A stretch of 64,000 bases of DNA from Sphingobacteriales bacterium. GTDB lineage: Bacteria > Bacteroidota > Bacteroidia > Chitinophagales > UBA2359. Shown piece after piece: positions 1 to 10,236 of this stretch. The notes below the pieces were generated by a model. It was given only the letters and a program-made list of their open reading frames with translations, was not told the origin of the DNA and made no database searches. Location: positions 124,001 through 188,000 of the forward strand of contig JADJJT010000001.1 in NCBI GenBank assembly GCA_016706405.1, written 5' to 3'. A program made the translations under genes and the position numbers. Every line of letters begins with the position of its first letter. Position 1 is the stretch's first letter.

Positions 1-581
1 GTGGTTACAAAAATGGTTATACCCCTGTCGGCTGCTTGGTAAATTAAATCCCAAAACTGCCGCCTTGTTATTGGGTCAACGCCGCCGGTGGGTTCGTCTA
101 AAAAAACAATTTTTGGCTCGTGCAAAACGGCTACCGAAAAAGCTAATTTTTGCTTCCAGCCTAAGGGCAACGAGGAAACTAATTTTTTTGCTTCGCTTTT
201 TAGACCTAATGTTTCAAGGAGTTCATTGCTTTTTTCTTTCAACTGCTTATTGGGTAAACCGTAAATGCCGCCAAAAAAATGTATATTTTCTATTACCGTT
301 AAATCTTCGTACAATGAAAATTTCTGACTCATGTATCCGATGTTTTTTTTGATTTTTTCGGTTTGCTTGTAAACATCAAAGCCTGCAATGGTTGCCCTTC
401 CGGAGGAGGGTTTAGAAAGGCCGCAAAGCATTTTCATAGCAGTTGTTTTTCCGGCACCATTAGCGCCAAGAAATCCAAATATTTCGCCGGCATAAACCTC
501 AAATGTAATTTCGTTGGCAGCTATAAAATTGCCAAAGCGCTTGGTAAGTTTATCTGTTTTTATTACTATTTCGTTTGTCAT
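1..581 (-). CDS. ABC transporter ATP-binding protein, YbhF-like (partial, 3' end outside window)
   Basis: Nucleotide-binding subunit of an ABC exporter, cytoplasmic face of the inner membrane. The ATG is at 581 and about 193 codons are present before the window edge; the C-terminus is missing. Seen: Walker A GANGAGKT (residues 39-46), Q-loop region YMSQKFSLYEDLTV, a non-canonical signature LPLGWKQ instead of LSGGQ, and Walker B VFLDEPTGGVD (about 158-168). The LPLGWKQ signature and the GYMSQKFSLY segment are typical of the YbhF/CcmA-like drug-export ATPases. It starts 14 bp after the stop of the preceding ABC ATPase, so the two are probably co-transcribed and form a heterodimer. The permease genes would lie beyond position 1. 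Confidence 0.9.
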   Translation of the reverse strand, partial: MTNEIVIKTDKLTKRFGNFIAANEITFEVYAGEIFGFLGANGAGKTTAMKMLCGLSKPSSGRATIAGFDVYKQTEKIKKNIGYMSQKFSLYEDLTVIENIHFFGGIYGLPNKQLKEKSNELLETLGLKSEAKKLVSSLPLGWKQKLAFSVAVLHEPKIVFLDEPTGGVDPITRRQFWDLIYQAADRGITIFVT

Positions 582-595
582 GGTTAACTATTTGC

Positions 596-1534
596 TTATA
601 GTTGGTGGTTATTGGCCATCAACCCAATGAAACAATCTTCAATACTTGGTGCAATTTGTTTTAATTCAACGTCATAAAAATCATTATTGCGCAAGGTTTG
701 TAATAGTTCGTTTTGCGTGTGCTCGTTGTCATTTTGAAGGGTTATATGATGAAAGTCGCCAAACGAAAAACAAGTTTTTATTTGAGCGTTGCTTCGCAAG
801 ACAGCAAGAAGCCTGCCCATATTTATTGCCTTTATTGCAAATAATTTATCCGGAAACTGCTTTACAATAATATCGGGCGCATCAATAGACATTATACTGC
901 CGTTTTGTATCAAGGCAATGCGTTCGCAAAGGGTAGCTTCGTCCATATAAGGTGTAGAAACCAAAATGGTAATGCCCTGCTGCTTTAAGCCTTTTAGCAT
1001 GTCCCAAAACTCTTTTCTTGAAACGACATCTACGCCTGTGGTTGGCTCGTCTAAAAATAAAACCATTGGCCTGTGAATTAAGGCACAACACAAGGCTAAT
1101 TTTTGTTTCATGCCACCCGACAATTTTCCGGATTTGCGAGTTTTGAACGGCTCTAACTGAACATAAATGTCTTTTATTAAATCGTAATTTTTTGCTATGC
1201 TTGTGTTGAATAAGGTGGCAAAAAAGTTTAGGTTTTCTTCAACGGTCAAATCTGTATATAACGAAAATTTGCCGGGCATATAGCCTACGTTTTTGCGAAT
1301 AATTTTATAATCTTTTACCACATCGCAACCATTTACCGAGGCCGTGCCGCTATCGGGTAAAAGTAAGGTGGTAAGTATCCGGAAAATGCTGGTTTTGCCC
1401 GCCCCGTCTGCCCCAATTAAGCCAAACAGCTCGCCTTTGTTTACTTCAAAAGAAACATTATTTACTGCTTTTACTTGGCCTTTATTGTAGGTTTTTACGA
1501 TATTAGATAATACAACGTCTTTCAAAATTGACAA
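596..1534 (-). CDS. ABC transporter ATP-binding protein, YbhF-like
   Basis: ATPase subunit of an ABC exporter, 312 residues. Seen: Walker A GADGAGKT (41-48), Q-loop GYMPGKFSLYTDLTVEEN, signature LSGGMKQKLAL, Walker B VLFLDEPTTGVD, and a C-terminal extension of about 90 residues after the H-loop, as usual for CcmA/DrrA-like proteins. The longest frame begins with TTG at 1534 and I see no nearby in-frame ATG, so TTG is the likely start. It is followed 14 bp later by a second ABC ATPase; in E. coli YbhF the two domains are fused, here they are separate genes. The neighbouring P-type ATPase genes on the same strand suggest an export operon; the substrate is unknown. Confidence 0.9.
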   Translation of the reverse strand: MSILKDVVLSNIVKTYNKGQVKAVNNVSFEVNKGELFGLIGADGAGKTSIFRILTTLLLPDSGTASVNGCDVVKDYKIIRKNVGYMPGKFSLYTDLTVEENLNFFATLFNTSIAKNYDLIKDIYVQLEPFKTRKSGKLSGGMKQKLALCCALIHRPMVLFLDEPTTGVDVVSRKEFWDMLKGLKQQGITILVSTPYMDEATLCERIALIQNGSIMSIDAPDIIVKQFPDKLFAIKAINMGRLLAVLRSNAQIKTCFSFGDFHHITLQNDNEHTQNELLQTLRNNDFYDVELKQIAPSIEDCFIGLMANNHQL

Positions 1535-1650
1535 AGTTCGGTTTGGAGTTAATAATTATATATTTATTTGTTGAATATTATTTTTAACCACTCTGCCTCA
1601 AAACCAAAAGTGAAGTAACGAAAAAGTATTTTGTTTTCGCTTATAAACTT

Positions 1651-4149
1651 TCATTTTTTTCGTTTCAGCCATTTATATATTTCAAACCATAACACAACTG
1701 CCGATGCAATACCTGCCGCTAAGCCCAATTCCCTGATATGTAATTTAGTTAGATGGAAAAAGTTGGCAAATGGCGGAACATAAAGAATGGCAAAAAGTAA
1801 GACCAGCGTTAAGCCAATGACCATTAAAAATAAGTAATTTTTGTTTTTAAAACTTTCAAACATGCTGTAATAGAACGAACGATTGGCCAAACTCAACAAA
1901 ATATTAGCAAATATTAAAGTTGTAAATACTATTGCCCTTGTTTTTTCTTCGCTGCCTCCATTTTGAACAGACCATTGATAAGCAAATAACACCCCTGCAG
2001 TAATCATTAAGCCCTGAATAATACTAATAGCAAGTTCTTTCCGGTTCAAAAAAGTATCGGTCATTTTTCGGGGTTTTTGTAGCATGGTGTTTTTTTCCAT
2101 AGGTTCGTTTTCATAAACAATAGAACAGGTTGGCCCCATTATCAACTCGAGAAAAATAACATGAACGGGTGTAAAAATTTGCGGAAACACCCATCCCAGA
2201 AACAAGGGCAGAGAAACCGTAAGTATAATTGGTATATGAATAGAAATAATGTACTGAACAGCCTTTTTAATATTGGCATAAATTCTTCTCCCGGCGGCAA
2301 TTCCAATAATTAGTTTTTCCAAATCGTCATTAGTAATTACCAAAGCAGCGGCAGCTTTTGCTATTTCTGTGCCTTTACTGCCCATTGCCACGCCAATATG
2401 AGCTGCTTTAAGGGCGGGGCCATCGTTTACACCGTCGCCAAGCATGGCAACCACTTCACCGTTTTTTTTCAGCGCATTTACTACGGCAAGTTTGGCTTCG
2501 GGAAACATTCTTGTAAACAATATCTTTTCTCCGGATATTTGCTGTACTTGTTCTTCTGAGTAGTCCATAATTTCTTTACCTTCAATGGCATCGGCAGTAT
2601 TTATAATTCCGGCCTGTGCTGCAATGCTTTTTGTGGTTTCAGTATTGTCGCCCGAAATTACTTTTACTTTTATTCCGGCATCGTAAATTTGTTGAAAAAC
2701 CTTTTTAATACCTTTTTTGGGAGGATCGTAAAACACTACTAAGCCAAGAAAATCAAACTTAAAATCCTGTTGCGAAGCTGGAAACTTATCGCCTTCAAAA
2801 TTAGATTTGGCTACACCTAAAACCCGAAAACCTTTCTGCCCAAAAGTTTTAACAAGGCTTCTTAGTTTGGTTTTTTCGTTCTCAGATAGGGTAGAAACAT
2901 TAAGAATGGCTTCGGGAGCACCTTTTGCCGCAATAATCCGTTTTCTTTCCGGATTTTCAAAAATATGTGTCATCATGGGAGGCCTACCTTCTAACGGGTA
3001 TTCATAAAACATTTGGTAGTTTTTTCGCTCATCATATTTCTGTGTTTGTTCATATACTTTGTGCAGTATTTTTTCCATGGGGTCAAAAGGAACCGGCTCG
3101 CTACCCCACATAGCGTAATTAATCAGCATGGAAAGGGTAGGGTCATCAAAATTATTTTCATCGAAAACCTTATCGGTATTGTACGCATAAAGGTGCTTTA
3201 ATTGCATGGTGTTTTCGGTAATAGTGCCTGTTTTATCGGTACAGATAACTGTTGTACTTCCTAAGGTTTCGACAATAGTACTTCTTTTTATGATGATGCC
3301 TTCGCGCATTAATTTCCAGGCACCCAAGGCCATAAAAGTTGTAAAGGCTACCGGAATTTCTTCGGGTAAAACAGACATGGCCAGGGTAAGACCTGCCAAT
3401 AAACTTTTAAGAATATCGCCCGATTGTAAATAACTAAAGCTCCAAACTAATAAGAAAACAACAATTCCAATAATTGCCATTGACCGAACAAATTGTGTGA
3501 TTTGTTTTTGCAAGGGCGAAATTTCCTCTTTTATATTTTGTAAAGATTGCCCGATTTTGCCTATACGGGTATTTTTGCCAATTTTTTCTACTTGAAAAAC
3601 AACTAACCCCGAAACAACTAAGGTGCCACTATATACATTTTTATCGGCTGTTTCGGGATTTTTAAAAACAGGCAGGCTTTCTCCGGTAAGCGAGGCTTCG
3701 TTGACCGAAAAATCATTACTTTGTATAATAAGTCCGTCAGCGTTAATCACTTTCCCTTCTTCGGTAACGCAAAAATCGCCGACAACAATTTCGTGTGTGG
3801 GTATTTGAATTGATTTGCCATTTCGAATGACGGTACTTAGCGGCTCATTCAGTTTTTCCAAGGCTTCTAAGGCGTTCTTGCTCCGGTTATCCTGATAAAA
3901 AGAAATCGCTGAAACGGCAATAATTGCCAAAAACATAAATAATGCTTCGCCGTAATTGCCAACAATTAAATAAATACTCGATATGGCAAAGAGCAAAAGC
4001 AGCATTGGCTCTTTTAAGGTCTCTAACAGCAATTTTAGCCAACTGGCTTTATAAGCGGCTTCCATCCGGTTGTCCCCATATTTTTTACGGGCAGTGGCGA
4101 CCTCGCTGTCATTAAGCCCTACAAGGTGGGAAGCAATACTGTTTTGCAT
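1651..4149 (-). CDS. Cation-translocating P-type ATPase (P2-like, Ca2+-ATPase relatives)
   Basis: Inner-membrane cation pump of 832 residues. Seen: N-terminal cation-ATPase domain (GLNDSEVATARKKYGDN), actuator motif TGES, TM4 motif VLPEEIPV, phosphorylation motif DKTGTIT at about residue 306, hinge motif GDGVNDGPALK, and a C-terminal membrane block with MGPTCSIVYENEP. The PEEIP motif in place of PEGLP and the lack of an HMA domain or CPC motif set it apart from the heavy-metal ATPase 47 bp upstream. The transported ion cannot be read from the sequence; Ca2+, Mg2+ or Mn2+ are possible. ATG start at 4149. Confidence 0.9.
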   Translation of the reverse strand: MQNSIASHLVGLNDSEVATARKKYGDNRMEAAYKASWLKLLLETLKEPMLLLLFAISSIYLIVGNYGEALFMFLAIIAVSAISFYQDNRSKNALEALEKLNEPLSTVIRNGKSIQIPTHEIVVGDFCVTEEGKVINADGLIIQSNDFSVNEASLTGESLPVFKNPETADKNVYSGTLVVSGLVVFQVEKIGKNTRIGKIGQSLQNIKEEISPLQKQITQFVRSMAIIGIVVFLLVWSFSYLQSGDILKSLLAGLTLAMSVLPEEIPVAFTTFMALGAWKLMREGIIIKRSTIVETLGSTTVICTDKTGTITENTMQLKHLYAYNTDKVFDENNFDDPTLSMLINYAMWGSEPVPFDPMEKILHKVYEQTQKYDERKNYQMFYEYPLEGRPPMMTHIFENPERKRIIAAKGAPEAILNVSTLSENEKTKLRSLVKTFGQKGFRVLGVAKSNFEGDKFPASQQDFKFDFLGLVVFYDPPKKGIKKVFQQIYDAGIKVKVISGDNTETTKSIAAQAGIINTADAIEGKEIMDYSEEQVQQISGEKILFTRMFPEAKLAVVNALKKNGEVVAMLGDGVNDGPALKAAHIGVAMGSKGTEIAKAAAALVITNDDLEKLIIGIAAGRRIYANIKKAVQYIISIHIPIILTVSLPLFLGWVFPQIFTPVHVIFLELIMGPTCSIVYENEPMEKNTMLQKPRKMTDTFLNRKELAISIIQGLMITAGVLFAYQWSVQNGGSEEKTRAIVFTTLIFANILLSLANRSFYYSMFESFKNKNYLFLMVIGLTLVLLFAILYVPPFANFFHLTKLHIRELGLAAGIASAVVLWFEIYKWLKRKK

Positions 4150-4196
4150 AGCTATTTATTTCAGTTTTAATCGTTTTTTGTTTTAATTGTTGGGGT

Positions 4197-6230
4197 TCAA
4201 AATTTCATTTTTTGTATTCTTACTGCGTTTAAAATAGCCAATAAAGCCACACCAACATCGGCAAAAACGGCCTCCCACATGGTTGCTAAACCTCCGGCAC
4301 CAAGCGCCAAGACAATTGCTTTTACCGCAAAAGCCATTACAATATTTTGCCATACAATTTTTTTCGTCTGTTTGCTAATATGTATTGCCATTGGAATTTT
4401 ACTCGGCATGTCGTCTTGTATTACCACATCGGCAGTTTCAATGGTGGCATCGCTTCCTAAGCCACCCATGGCAATGCCTACATCGCTAAGGGCAACAACA
4501 GGCGCGTCGTTTACGCCGTCTCCTACAAAGGCTACGGTTTCGTTTTTTGCTTTTATTTCTTTTACCTTGTTTACCTTGTCTTCGGGCAGTAAGTCGCCAA
4601 AGGCATGGTTAATGCCCAATTTTTCGGCCACATATTTTACTACGCTCGATTTGTCGCCACTCAGCATGACGGTTTTTACCTGAAGCGTTTTCAGTTCGTC
4701 AATGGTAGCTTGTGCGTCTTCTTTTATGCTGTCGGCAATGGAAATATAACCGACAAATTTTTTATCGTAAGCCACCGCAATTGTAGTGTAAACAATGCTG
4801 CTGGGGTCAAGGTCGTATAGAACAGCAAACATGTCCATTAACTTAAAATTTCCTACCAATAACTCTTTTCCGTTTGCTTCGGCTTTTAATCCGTGCCCCG
4901 ATATTTCTTCTATATTTTGCAGTTGGATATTGATATTTGTGCTACCAACATATTGATGGATGGCTGTTGCTACCGGATGCGAACTGTGGCTTTCCAGCGC
5001 ATCTACCATTTGCAGCATTTCTACTTGGTTAACTGTTTTGTCAAAAACAATTTCTTGTACTTTAAATACCCCTTCGGTTATGGTGCCAGTTTTATCCATC
5101 ACCATATTTTGCACTGTGGCAAGTATATCTAAAAAGTTGCTTCCTTTAAACAAGATACCATTTTTTGAAGCAGCGCCAATTCCGCCAAAATAACCTAACG
5201 GAATACTTATAACCAAGGCACAAGGGCAAGATATAACTAAAAAAATCAATGCACGGTACAGCCAGTGGGCAAACACATAATTAGCTGTCAGAAAGTACGG
5301 CAATACGGTAATTAAAATTGCCAAGAGGACTACAATTGGCGTATAAATTTTTGCAAACTTCCGGATGAATAATTCCGTAGGTGCTTTTTTAGTGGTGGCA
5401 TTTTGAACTAATTCTAATATTTTGCTCAACTTGCTATCTGTATAAGCAGTTGTAACCTGTATGTGGGCAACGGTATTTAGGTTTATCATGCCTGCCAAAA
5501 CCGTTTCGCCTTTAGTTTTAGTGTCGGGTGTACTTTCGCCGGTAAGTGCTGCGGTGTTAAACGATGCTTTTTCCGATAGTAATTTTCCGTCTAAACCTAA
5601 TTTTTCGCCCGGCTTTAATTGTATAATTTCGCCAATTTTTACACTTGCAGCATCTACTGTTTGTGGCTGATTGGCAGCGTTTAAAATTGTTACTTCATCG
5701 GGTCGCTGGTCAAGTAACGATTTAATATTTGATTTGGCTTTTTTTACAGCCAAGGTTTGCAGCACTTCGCCAACAGCATAAAACAACATTACGGCAACGC
5801 CCTCGGGATATTCACCAATGGCAAACGCTCCGATGGTGGCAATGCCCATTAAAAAAAATTCCGAAAAAACTTCTCCTTTGATAATGCTTTTGAACGCTTC
5901 TTTAATAACAGGAAAGCCAACCGGAATATAGGCCAATACATACCAAACAATTTTTAACCAGCCAGCAAACCATCCGGATTTTAGAATATGGTCAAAGCAA
6001 ATGGCGGCAAGTAATAAGGTTAAGGAAATGATACTTGGTAAAAACATCTTTATCGTACTACTGTCGCTGTGCTCGTGGTCGTGGTCGTGTCCGTGATGAT
6101 GATGATGATGTTTTTCTTTTAATAATGCTTTTGCTCCGGCATTACTGTATATCTTTTCTTCCTGCGTGCAACAAAGTTGTTTGCCTTGCGCATCGTACGT
6201 GTGCTTATGATTTTTATCTGCATTTATCAT
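4197..6230 (-). CDS. zntA: Heavy-metal-translocating P-type ATPase (P1B, Zn/Cd/Co type)
   Basis: Inner-membrane exporter of divalent soft metals, 677 residues. Seen: a short N-terminus with a CC pair (QLCCTQEE) and a histidine-rich stretch HHHHHHGHDHDHEH (about 42-55), actuator TGES, the TM6 metal motif SCPCAL at about residue 333, DKTGTIT at about 377, the P1B-specific SHP motif (SSHPVA), and GDGVNDAP. CPC with a His-rich N-terminus and no classical CxxC HMA domain fits the P1B-2 (ZntA/CadA) group. It is first of the minus-strand block running into a second P-type ATPase and ABC ATPases. An 874 bp gene-free stretch lies upstream. Confidence 0.88.
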   Translation of the reverse strand: MINADKNHKHTYDAQGKQLCCTQEEKIYSNAGAKALLKEKHHHHHHGHDHDHEHSDSSTIKMFLPSIISLTLLLAAICFDHILKSGWFAGWLKIVWYVLAYIPVGFPVIKEAFKSIIKGEVFSEFFLMGIATIGAFAIGEYPEGVAVMLFYAVGEVLQTLAVKKAKSNIKSLLDQRPDEVTILNAANQPQTVDAASVKIGEIIQLKPGEKLGLDGKLLSEKASFNTAALTGESTPDTKTKGETVLAGMINLNTVAHIQVTTAYTDSKLSKILELVQNATTKKAPTELFIRKFAKIYTPIVVLLAILITVLPYFLTANYVFAHWLYRALIFLVISCPCALVISIPLGYFGGIGAASKNGILFKGSNFLDILATVQNMVMDKTGTITEGVFKVQEIVFDKTVNQVEMLQMVDALESHSSHPVATAIHQYVGSTNINIQLQNIEEISGHGLKAEANGKELLVGNFKLMDMFAVLYDLDPSSIVYTTIAVAYDKKFVGYISIADSIKEDAQATIDELKTLQVKTVMLSGDKSSVVKYVAEKLGINHAFGDLLPEDKVNKVKEIKAKNETVAFVGDGVNDAPVVALSDVGIAMGGLGSDATIETADVVIQDDMPSKIPMAIHISKQTKKIVWQNIVMAFAVKAIVLALGAGGLATMWEAVFADVGVALLAILNAVRIQKMKF

Positions 6231-7104
6231 TTAATCTTATTTAATATGTTTGCTTGATATTTGTTGCCACAAAAGTAAAAAAAATGTACCTTATAAAAAC
6301 TAAATAACAAGGTTGCTGTCCTTTGTTACTTGGATACGCCAAACAAAACAAACTGTTAATAGGGCTTGGTGTATGTTTCGATGCTGTTGAAACTATACCA
6401 CTTAATTTGAAGCAAGGAGTCATAATTTTTTTTTAGGGGCCATGGCCAACGGGGTAAAATATAGACATAGACGCAACCGATTATTGTTTGCTAATATGTT
6501 AATAAAAAGCATTTAACATTATTTCACAATTTATTTCATCTTATTAAAACAAGCCTGTATATTTGCCGGTAATTATTGTATCTTATAAAATAGGATATTT
6601 ACTTTGTGTTCTTTGACCATCTAAAACAACAATTTTCAACTTTTCCGGATAATAGAAAATAGCAACGCCCCCGTTCAGACTGAGCCTTTGGCTTACCATA
6701 CTGATATAGCAAGCACCCTTGGATGAAAAAAAAAGAAGACCAAGCAGCCAACCCATACTTGCATATAGTTGCCTACCAAAACCGAGTATAGTTAGTAAAT
6801 TGTACCTATAGTGCAGCAGAAACTAGTGGCAGTATCCATATTATATTATTTGTAAACTTATTTAACGGGTACAAAGCCCATTGGATAGTTTATTTAATAA
6901 CAAAAACGCGAAATAAATTGCGCATAAATAATAGTTGGCATCGATACCCCCTCCTAAAAACAAGACGCGCGTAGTTTGCAGGGGACGGGAGTTTAAGCCA
7001 ACGGCGGGAGTTTCATCAGGATTGCGAACCGCCTTTGAATGTACGAACTTGGCACAGATAGCCGAAAATGGATTTAAGAGTAGGCAGGTTTAAATTATTT
7101 TTTT
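6231..7104. other. Gene-free intergenic region between divergent gene blocks
   Basis: 874 bp between the heavy-metal ATPase and the T9SS protein at 7105, which are transcribed away from each other. It is AT-rich, with one TCCGGA site near 6642 and one TATATTTG (6558-6565) that fits the Bacteroidota -7 box on the plus strand. A 60-codon frame at 6241-6423 (minus) has no recognisable features and was not called. I found no tRNA, repeat array or conserved RNA in it. Confidence 0.6.
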
Positions 7105-9369
7105 ATGAAAAAGCAACTACTTTTGTTGTTTTGCTATTTGTTTGTTTCGAACAATTTGCTTATGGCACAACAACCTGCCTTATTTTCAGATAGTGTAACC
7201 TACCATAAACAACCAGTTGACTTGCAAACAGATAGCTTACTAATGGTTTTTAGAAACCCCATCCCTTTGACAACCTTGCAACTAAACAGCATAGGCAATA
7301 TACAATATGTAGAATCGGTTGCCACAATAAACAATAACGACAATAGGTACGCTGTACGGTTTATGGCCGTTGCAATGCAAGCAAATATCGACCTGGCAAA
7401 AACACAAATAAAGCAAATAGCTCCACAACTAACAGAGGCACCTGTACTATTAAACTATGTACCCGATAGTTTTGCTTTGGCACGGCACAATTTTTATCCG
7501 GAAATGTTACACTACACCGAAGCCAAAAATAGCGTACTTGCCAATAATCACCAACGGCGATTTTTACCTGCCAAACGCTATACCATTGAGCTTACACCCA
7601 TTGAGGGCATCGACGATTATAGCGCGGCATTTACAACCTTAGCGAACACCTATAATTTAACAGCCATAACCGACACCAACAATATTTTACCCGCTAATGT
7701 AAAGATATTCAATTTCGTTAGTTTGCAAAATTACATGGCATTTGCAAATACGCTAAACGCCATAAATAGTTTGCCTCAGGTAAACAATGCCTACCTACAA
7801 CTCGAAAACGACAATGTTTATACCGAAAACAAACCTACCCTACCCGTAGGCACAAACACTTGTAGCCCCCAAAACGAAGGCTTTGTGTGGCACAACGATG
7901 CCAACGGCAAAATAGGCTCGTGGGCTATTGGTGCTAACGACCTGCAAATAGGTTTCGATAGCGACGGCGATGGCACCGACGAACTACTTAGTATTGCCGA
8001 CAATGGCTGGGCAACCATACAACGTTATAACGAAGATGAATGGGAGTATGTTTGGAGCAATTACGGCAATTGGTGGCTTGGCGAGGTCGATTTAGGACGT
8101 TTAGCCGGATATGTAGTAATGCAAAATGGCGACTCGCAAGGCAAGGAACATATCTTGTTTCTTATGCATCCGGAAGGAGGCGGCATTGGGCAATTTAATA
8201 AATTAGTAGCCAAGCTATTGCGCTTTGGCACTACTAAATGGACAACGGCCGCATGGAGTTCGGGCTTGCAATTCTACGACATCAATAATAATGGACCCTA
8301 CCAAATAAACATAAACCCCCGTTTCGCCGCCTTTGACCACGACGGCGACGGCAAAGATGACCTTTTTTACTTAGATGCCCAAGGCAACCCCATACTTTGG
8401 TATTTTACCCCCGGCAATGCCGGTAAATGGCACTTAAATACCCGCTACAACGGCAATGGCAATACTTTGATTGGCAATACCGACTTAAGCAATATACAAG
8501 CCATTTATGCCCTAAAAGCCGACTCTTTAGATACCGCAGACGAATTGCTTTGTATTAATACACTGTGGGCAAATATGGAAAACTACAACGCTAATTCAAA
8601 TACTTGGACACAAAAATATACCAACCAAGGTAGTGGGCATTTAGATGATGTTGTAACAGATGTTCATACGCCCCGATACCATAAACTAAGTGATTTAGAT
8701 TTTTATTTAGTTTCAAACTTAGATGGTAATGAAGTAGCTGAAGAAATTTTCAGCTTCGAGAAATATGCTAATAATAATTGGATTCAAATACAATCTTTTA
8801 ATACACATCCAGTAAGAATTAAAGATGGGTTTAGCTTTAAATGGTGTAATTGGGGCGAAGGTAGCATTTATGATATATTTAAACTAAGTGATAGGCTAAA
8901 CATTGTTTCTATTAAACTTTGTAGTTCGACAAATAAAGATTTAACACTTTTCTGGAGTTCGGAATCATATACAAAAATAAATGTTTTCCCTTTTACTTTT
9001 ACCAAAAAAATTAAAGGTGCTGCTACTATTTTCAAGGTTTCTGATAAAGTTCATTATTACCTCAGTCACAAAACAAATTATGCTGAGTATGCTAACACTT
9101 TAATAAATAGCAATATTTACCCAAACCCTGCTATTAACTACACTAAACTAAGTCTATCTACTACGGTTTACATAAACGAAATGACTGTGCAAATTGCCAA
9201 TTTGAGCGGGCAGGTATTGGTTAAAAAGACAATACCCATAGACCTACACCCCAACGAAGAGGCTACCTTTGGCTTAGATGTTAAAAGCTGGTTACCCTCC
9301 GGAAACTATATTATGAGTTTGCACTACCAAAACTATACCGTTGGTAGTCATAACTTAGTGGTTTTGTAA
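7105..9369 (+). CDS. Secreted FG-GAP/VCBS-like repeat protein with T9SS type A sorting domain
   Basis: Probable surface-exposed or secreted protein of 754 residues, function unknown. Seen: Sec signal peptide (MKKQLLLLFCYLFV, cleavage expected after LMAQ), a central region with calcium-type loops such as DSDGDGTDE and DHDGDGKDD inside FG-GAP/VCBS-like blades, and a C-terminal domain beginning NIYPNPAINYTKL and ending with a hydrophobic strand, typical of T9SS cargo. The protein is therefore predicted to cross the outer membrane through the Por machinery. It is first in a cluster: the lipoprotein gene starts 27 bp downstream. The region 8640-9120 is less repetitive and more AT-rich than the rest. 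Confidence 0.85.
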   Translation: MKKQLLLLFCYLFVSNNLLMAQQPALFSDSVTYHKQPVDLQTDSLLMVFRNPIPLTTLQLNSIGNIQYVESVATINNNDNRYAVRFMAVAMQANIDLAKTQIKQIAPQLTEAPVLLNYVPDSFALARHNFYPEMLHYTEAKNSVLANNHQRRFLPAKRYTIELTPIEGIDDYSAAFTTLANTYNLTAITDTNNILPANVKIFNFVSLQNYMAFANTLNAINSLPQVNNAYLQLENDNVYTENKPTLPVGTNTCSPQNEGFVWHNDANGKIGSWAIGANDLQIGFDSDGDGTDELLSIADNGWATIQRYNEDEWEYVWSNYGNWWLGEVDLGRLAGYVVMQNGDSQGKEHILFLMHPEGGGIGQFNKLVAKLLRFGTTKWTTAAWSSGLQFYDINNNGPYQININPRFAAFDHDGDGKDDLFYLDAQGNPILWYFTPGNAGKWHLNTRYNGNGNTLIGNTDLSNIQAIYALKADSLDTADELLCINTLWANMENYNANSNTWTQKYTNQGSGHLDDVVTDVHTPRYHKLSDLDFYLVSNLDGNEVAEEIFSFEKYANNNWIQIQSFNTHPVRIKDGFSFKWCNWGEGSIYDIFKLSDRLNIVSIKLCSSTNKDLTLFWSSESYTKINVFPFTFTKKIKGAATIFKVSDKVHYYLSHKTNYAEYANTLINSNIYPNPAINYTKLSLSTTVYINEMTVQIANLSGQVLVKKTIPIDLHPNEEATFGLDVKSWLPSGNYIMSLHYQNYTVGSHNLVVL

Positions 9370-9396
9370 ATTTTGTAATAAAAAACATATACAATA

Positions 9397-10236
9397 ATGA
9401 CTACAAAGGTATTTCTACCCCTCGGATTTGTTTTGCCTTGCATAATATTGCTTGCTTCAATAGCGTGCAATACACGTAGCAACCGCCAATCGTACTTAAA
9501 TATACCCTGCGACAACGACAATTTAAACTTTGTTTCGCCCGAAGATAGTATAGCCGTTTTTAAACTAATGGACGAATTGGGTATTCCACGAGTTTCTAAT
9601 ATTAGAAACCCAGATGAACAATATATAGGTTTTGCCTTAAATTATTTGCTGCCTCGAGTTAAAAATGCCGATAATATTAATAAAAAAATTTATGATAGTG
9701 TAGCTCGCTTGTATTTACCATACAATTATACAATGTTTAATAAGACAATGTATGACTTAACGGTTGAAAGGTTTTTTACTATAGCAAACGCTGATGCGGT
9801 TTTTATCGGAAAAGTAATAAATATTACTGATACTTACGACACTATTAACTGTAAACATTTTAACTTAGACTATGAGGTTGCCATTGAAGAGGTTTTATAT
9901 AGTAATAATAATATTGTTTTAGGCGATAAAATTGTTATAAAAAATACCTGGGGAAAATCGGCAGGATGTGCTAATGATAGGTCTGGTTTTAATAATATTA
10001 CAAGGGCGGCAGACATTAGGTTAACAAAAAAAAACGATAAAAGACTCTTTGCTATTAATCTAAATGAATCGGCAAGATTATTTACCTTATACAAACTATC
10101 GGGCAGAATACCTCATAAATATAAAGATAAATACTGCGAAACAAGATTTATCCGCAATCATTTTTTAATAGAAAACAGCAATAGCGATACAATTAAAAAT
10201 GTTAAAAAATTATTAAATATAATACATTTAAAATGA
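9397..10236 (+). CDS. Lipoprotein with a possible NTR/TIMP-like segment
   Basis: 279 residues. Seen: signal peptide with lipobox LASIAC, so a predicted lipoprotein; a segment at about 128-175 reading ANADAVFIGKV, then alternating strands (DYEVAIEEVLY) and KIVIKN before a conserved-looking cysteine. This ADxVFxGKV pattern resembles bacterial NTR/TIMP-like OB-fold domains; that is my reading of the pattern and not a database match. The stop codon overlaps the ATG of the downstream matrixin-like gene (ATGA at 10233-10236), so the two are translationally coupled. TIMPs inhibit matrixins in animals, so an inhibitor or chaperone role toward the neighbour is conceivable but unproven. Confidence 0.6.
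   Translation: MTTKVFLPLGFVLPCIILLASIACNTRSNRQSYLNIPCDNDNLNFVSPEDSIAVFKLMDELGIPRVSNIRNPDEQYIGFALNYLLPRVKNADNINKKIYDSVARLYLPYNYTMFNKTMYDLTVERFFTIANADAVFIGKVINITDTYDTINCKHFNLDYEVAIEEVLYSNNNIVLGDKIVIKNTWGKSAGCANDRSGFNNITRAADIRLTKKNDKRLFAINLNESARLFTLYKLSGRIPHKYKDKYCETRFIRNHFLIENSNSDTIKNVKKLLNIIHLK

Noticed and set aside
6241..6423. 60-codon minus-strand frame after the heavy-metal ATPase start
   Set aside because: No family features, composition like the surrounding non-coding DNA, and it lies in the promoter region of the ATPase.
6385..6425. CRISPR-like repeat (gttgaaactatac..)
   Set aside because: A single copy only; no second repeat or spacer pattern, and no cas gene in the window.
6724..6792. 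22-codon small frame starting MKKKEDQ
   Set aside because: Too short to support, with no ribosome-binding or conservation evidence visible.
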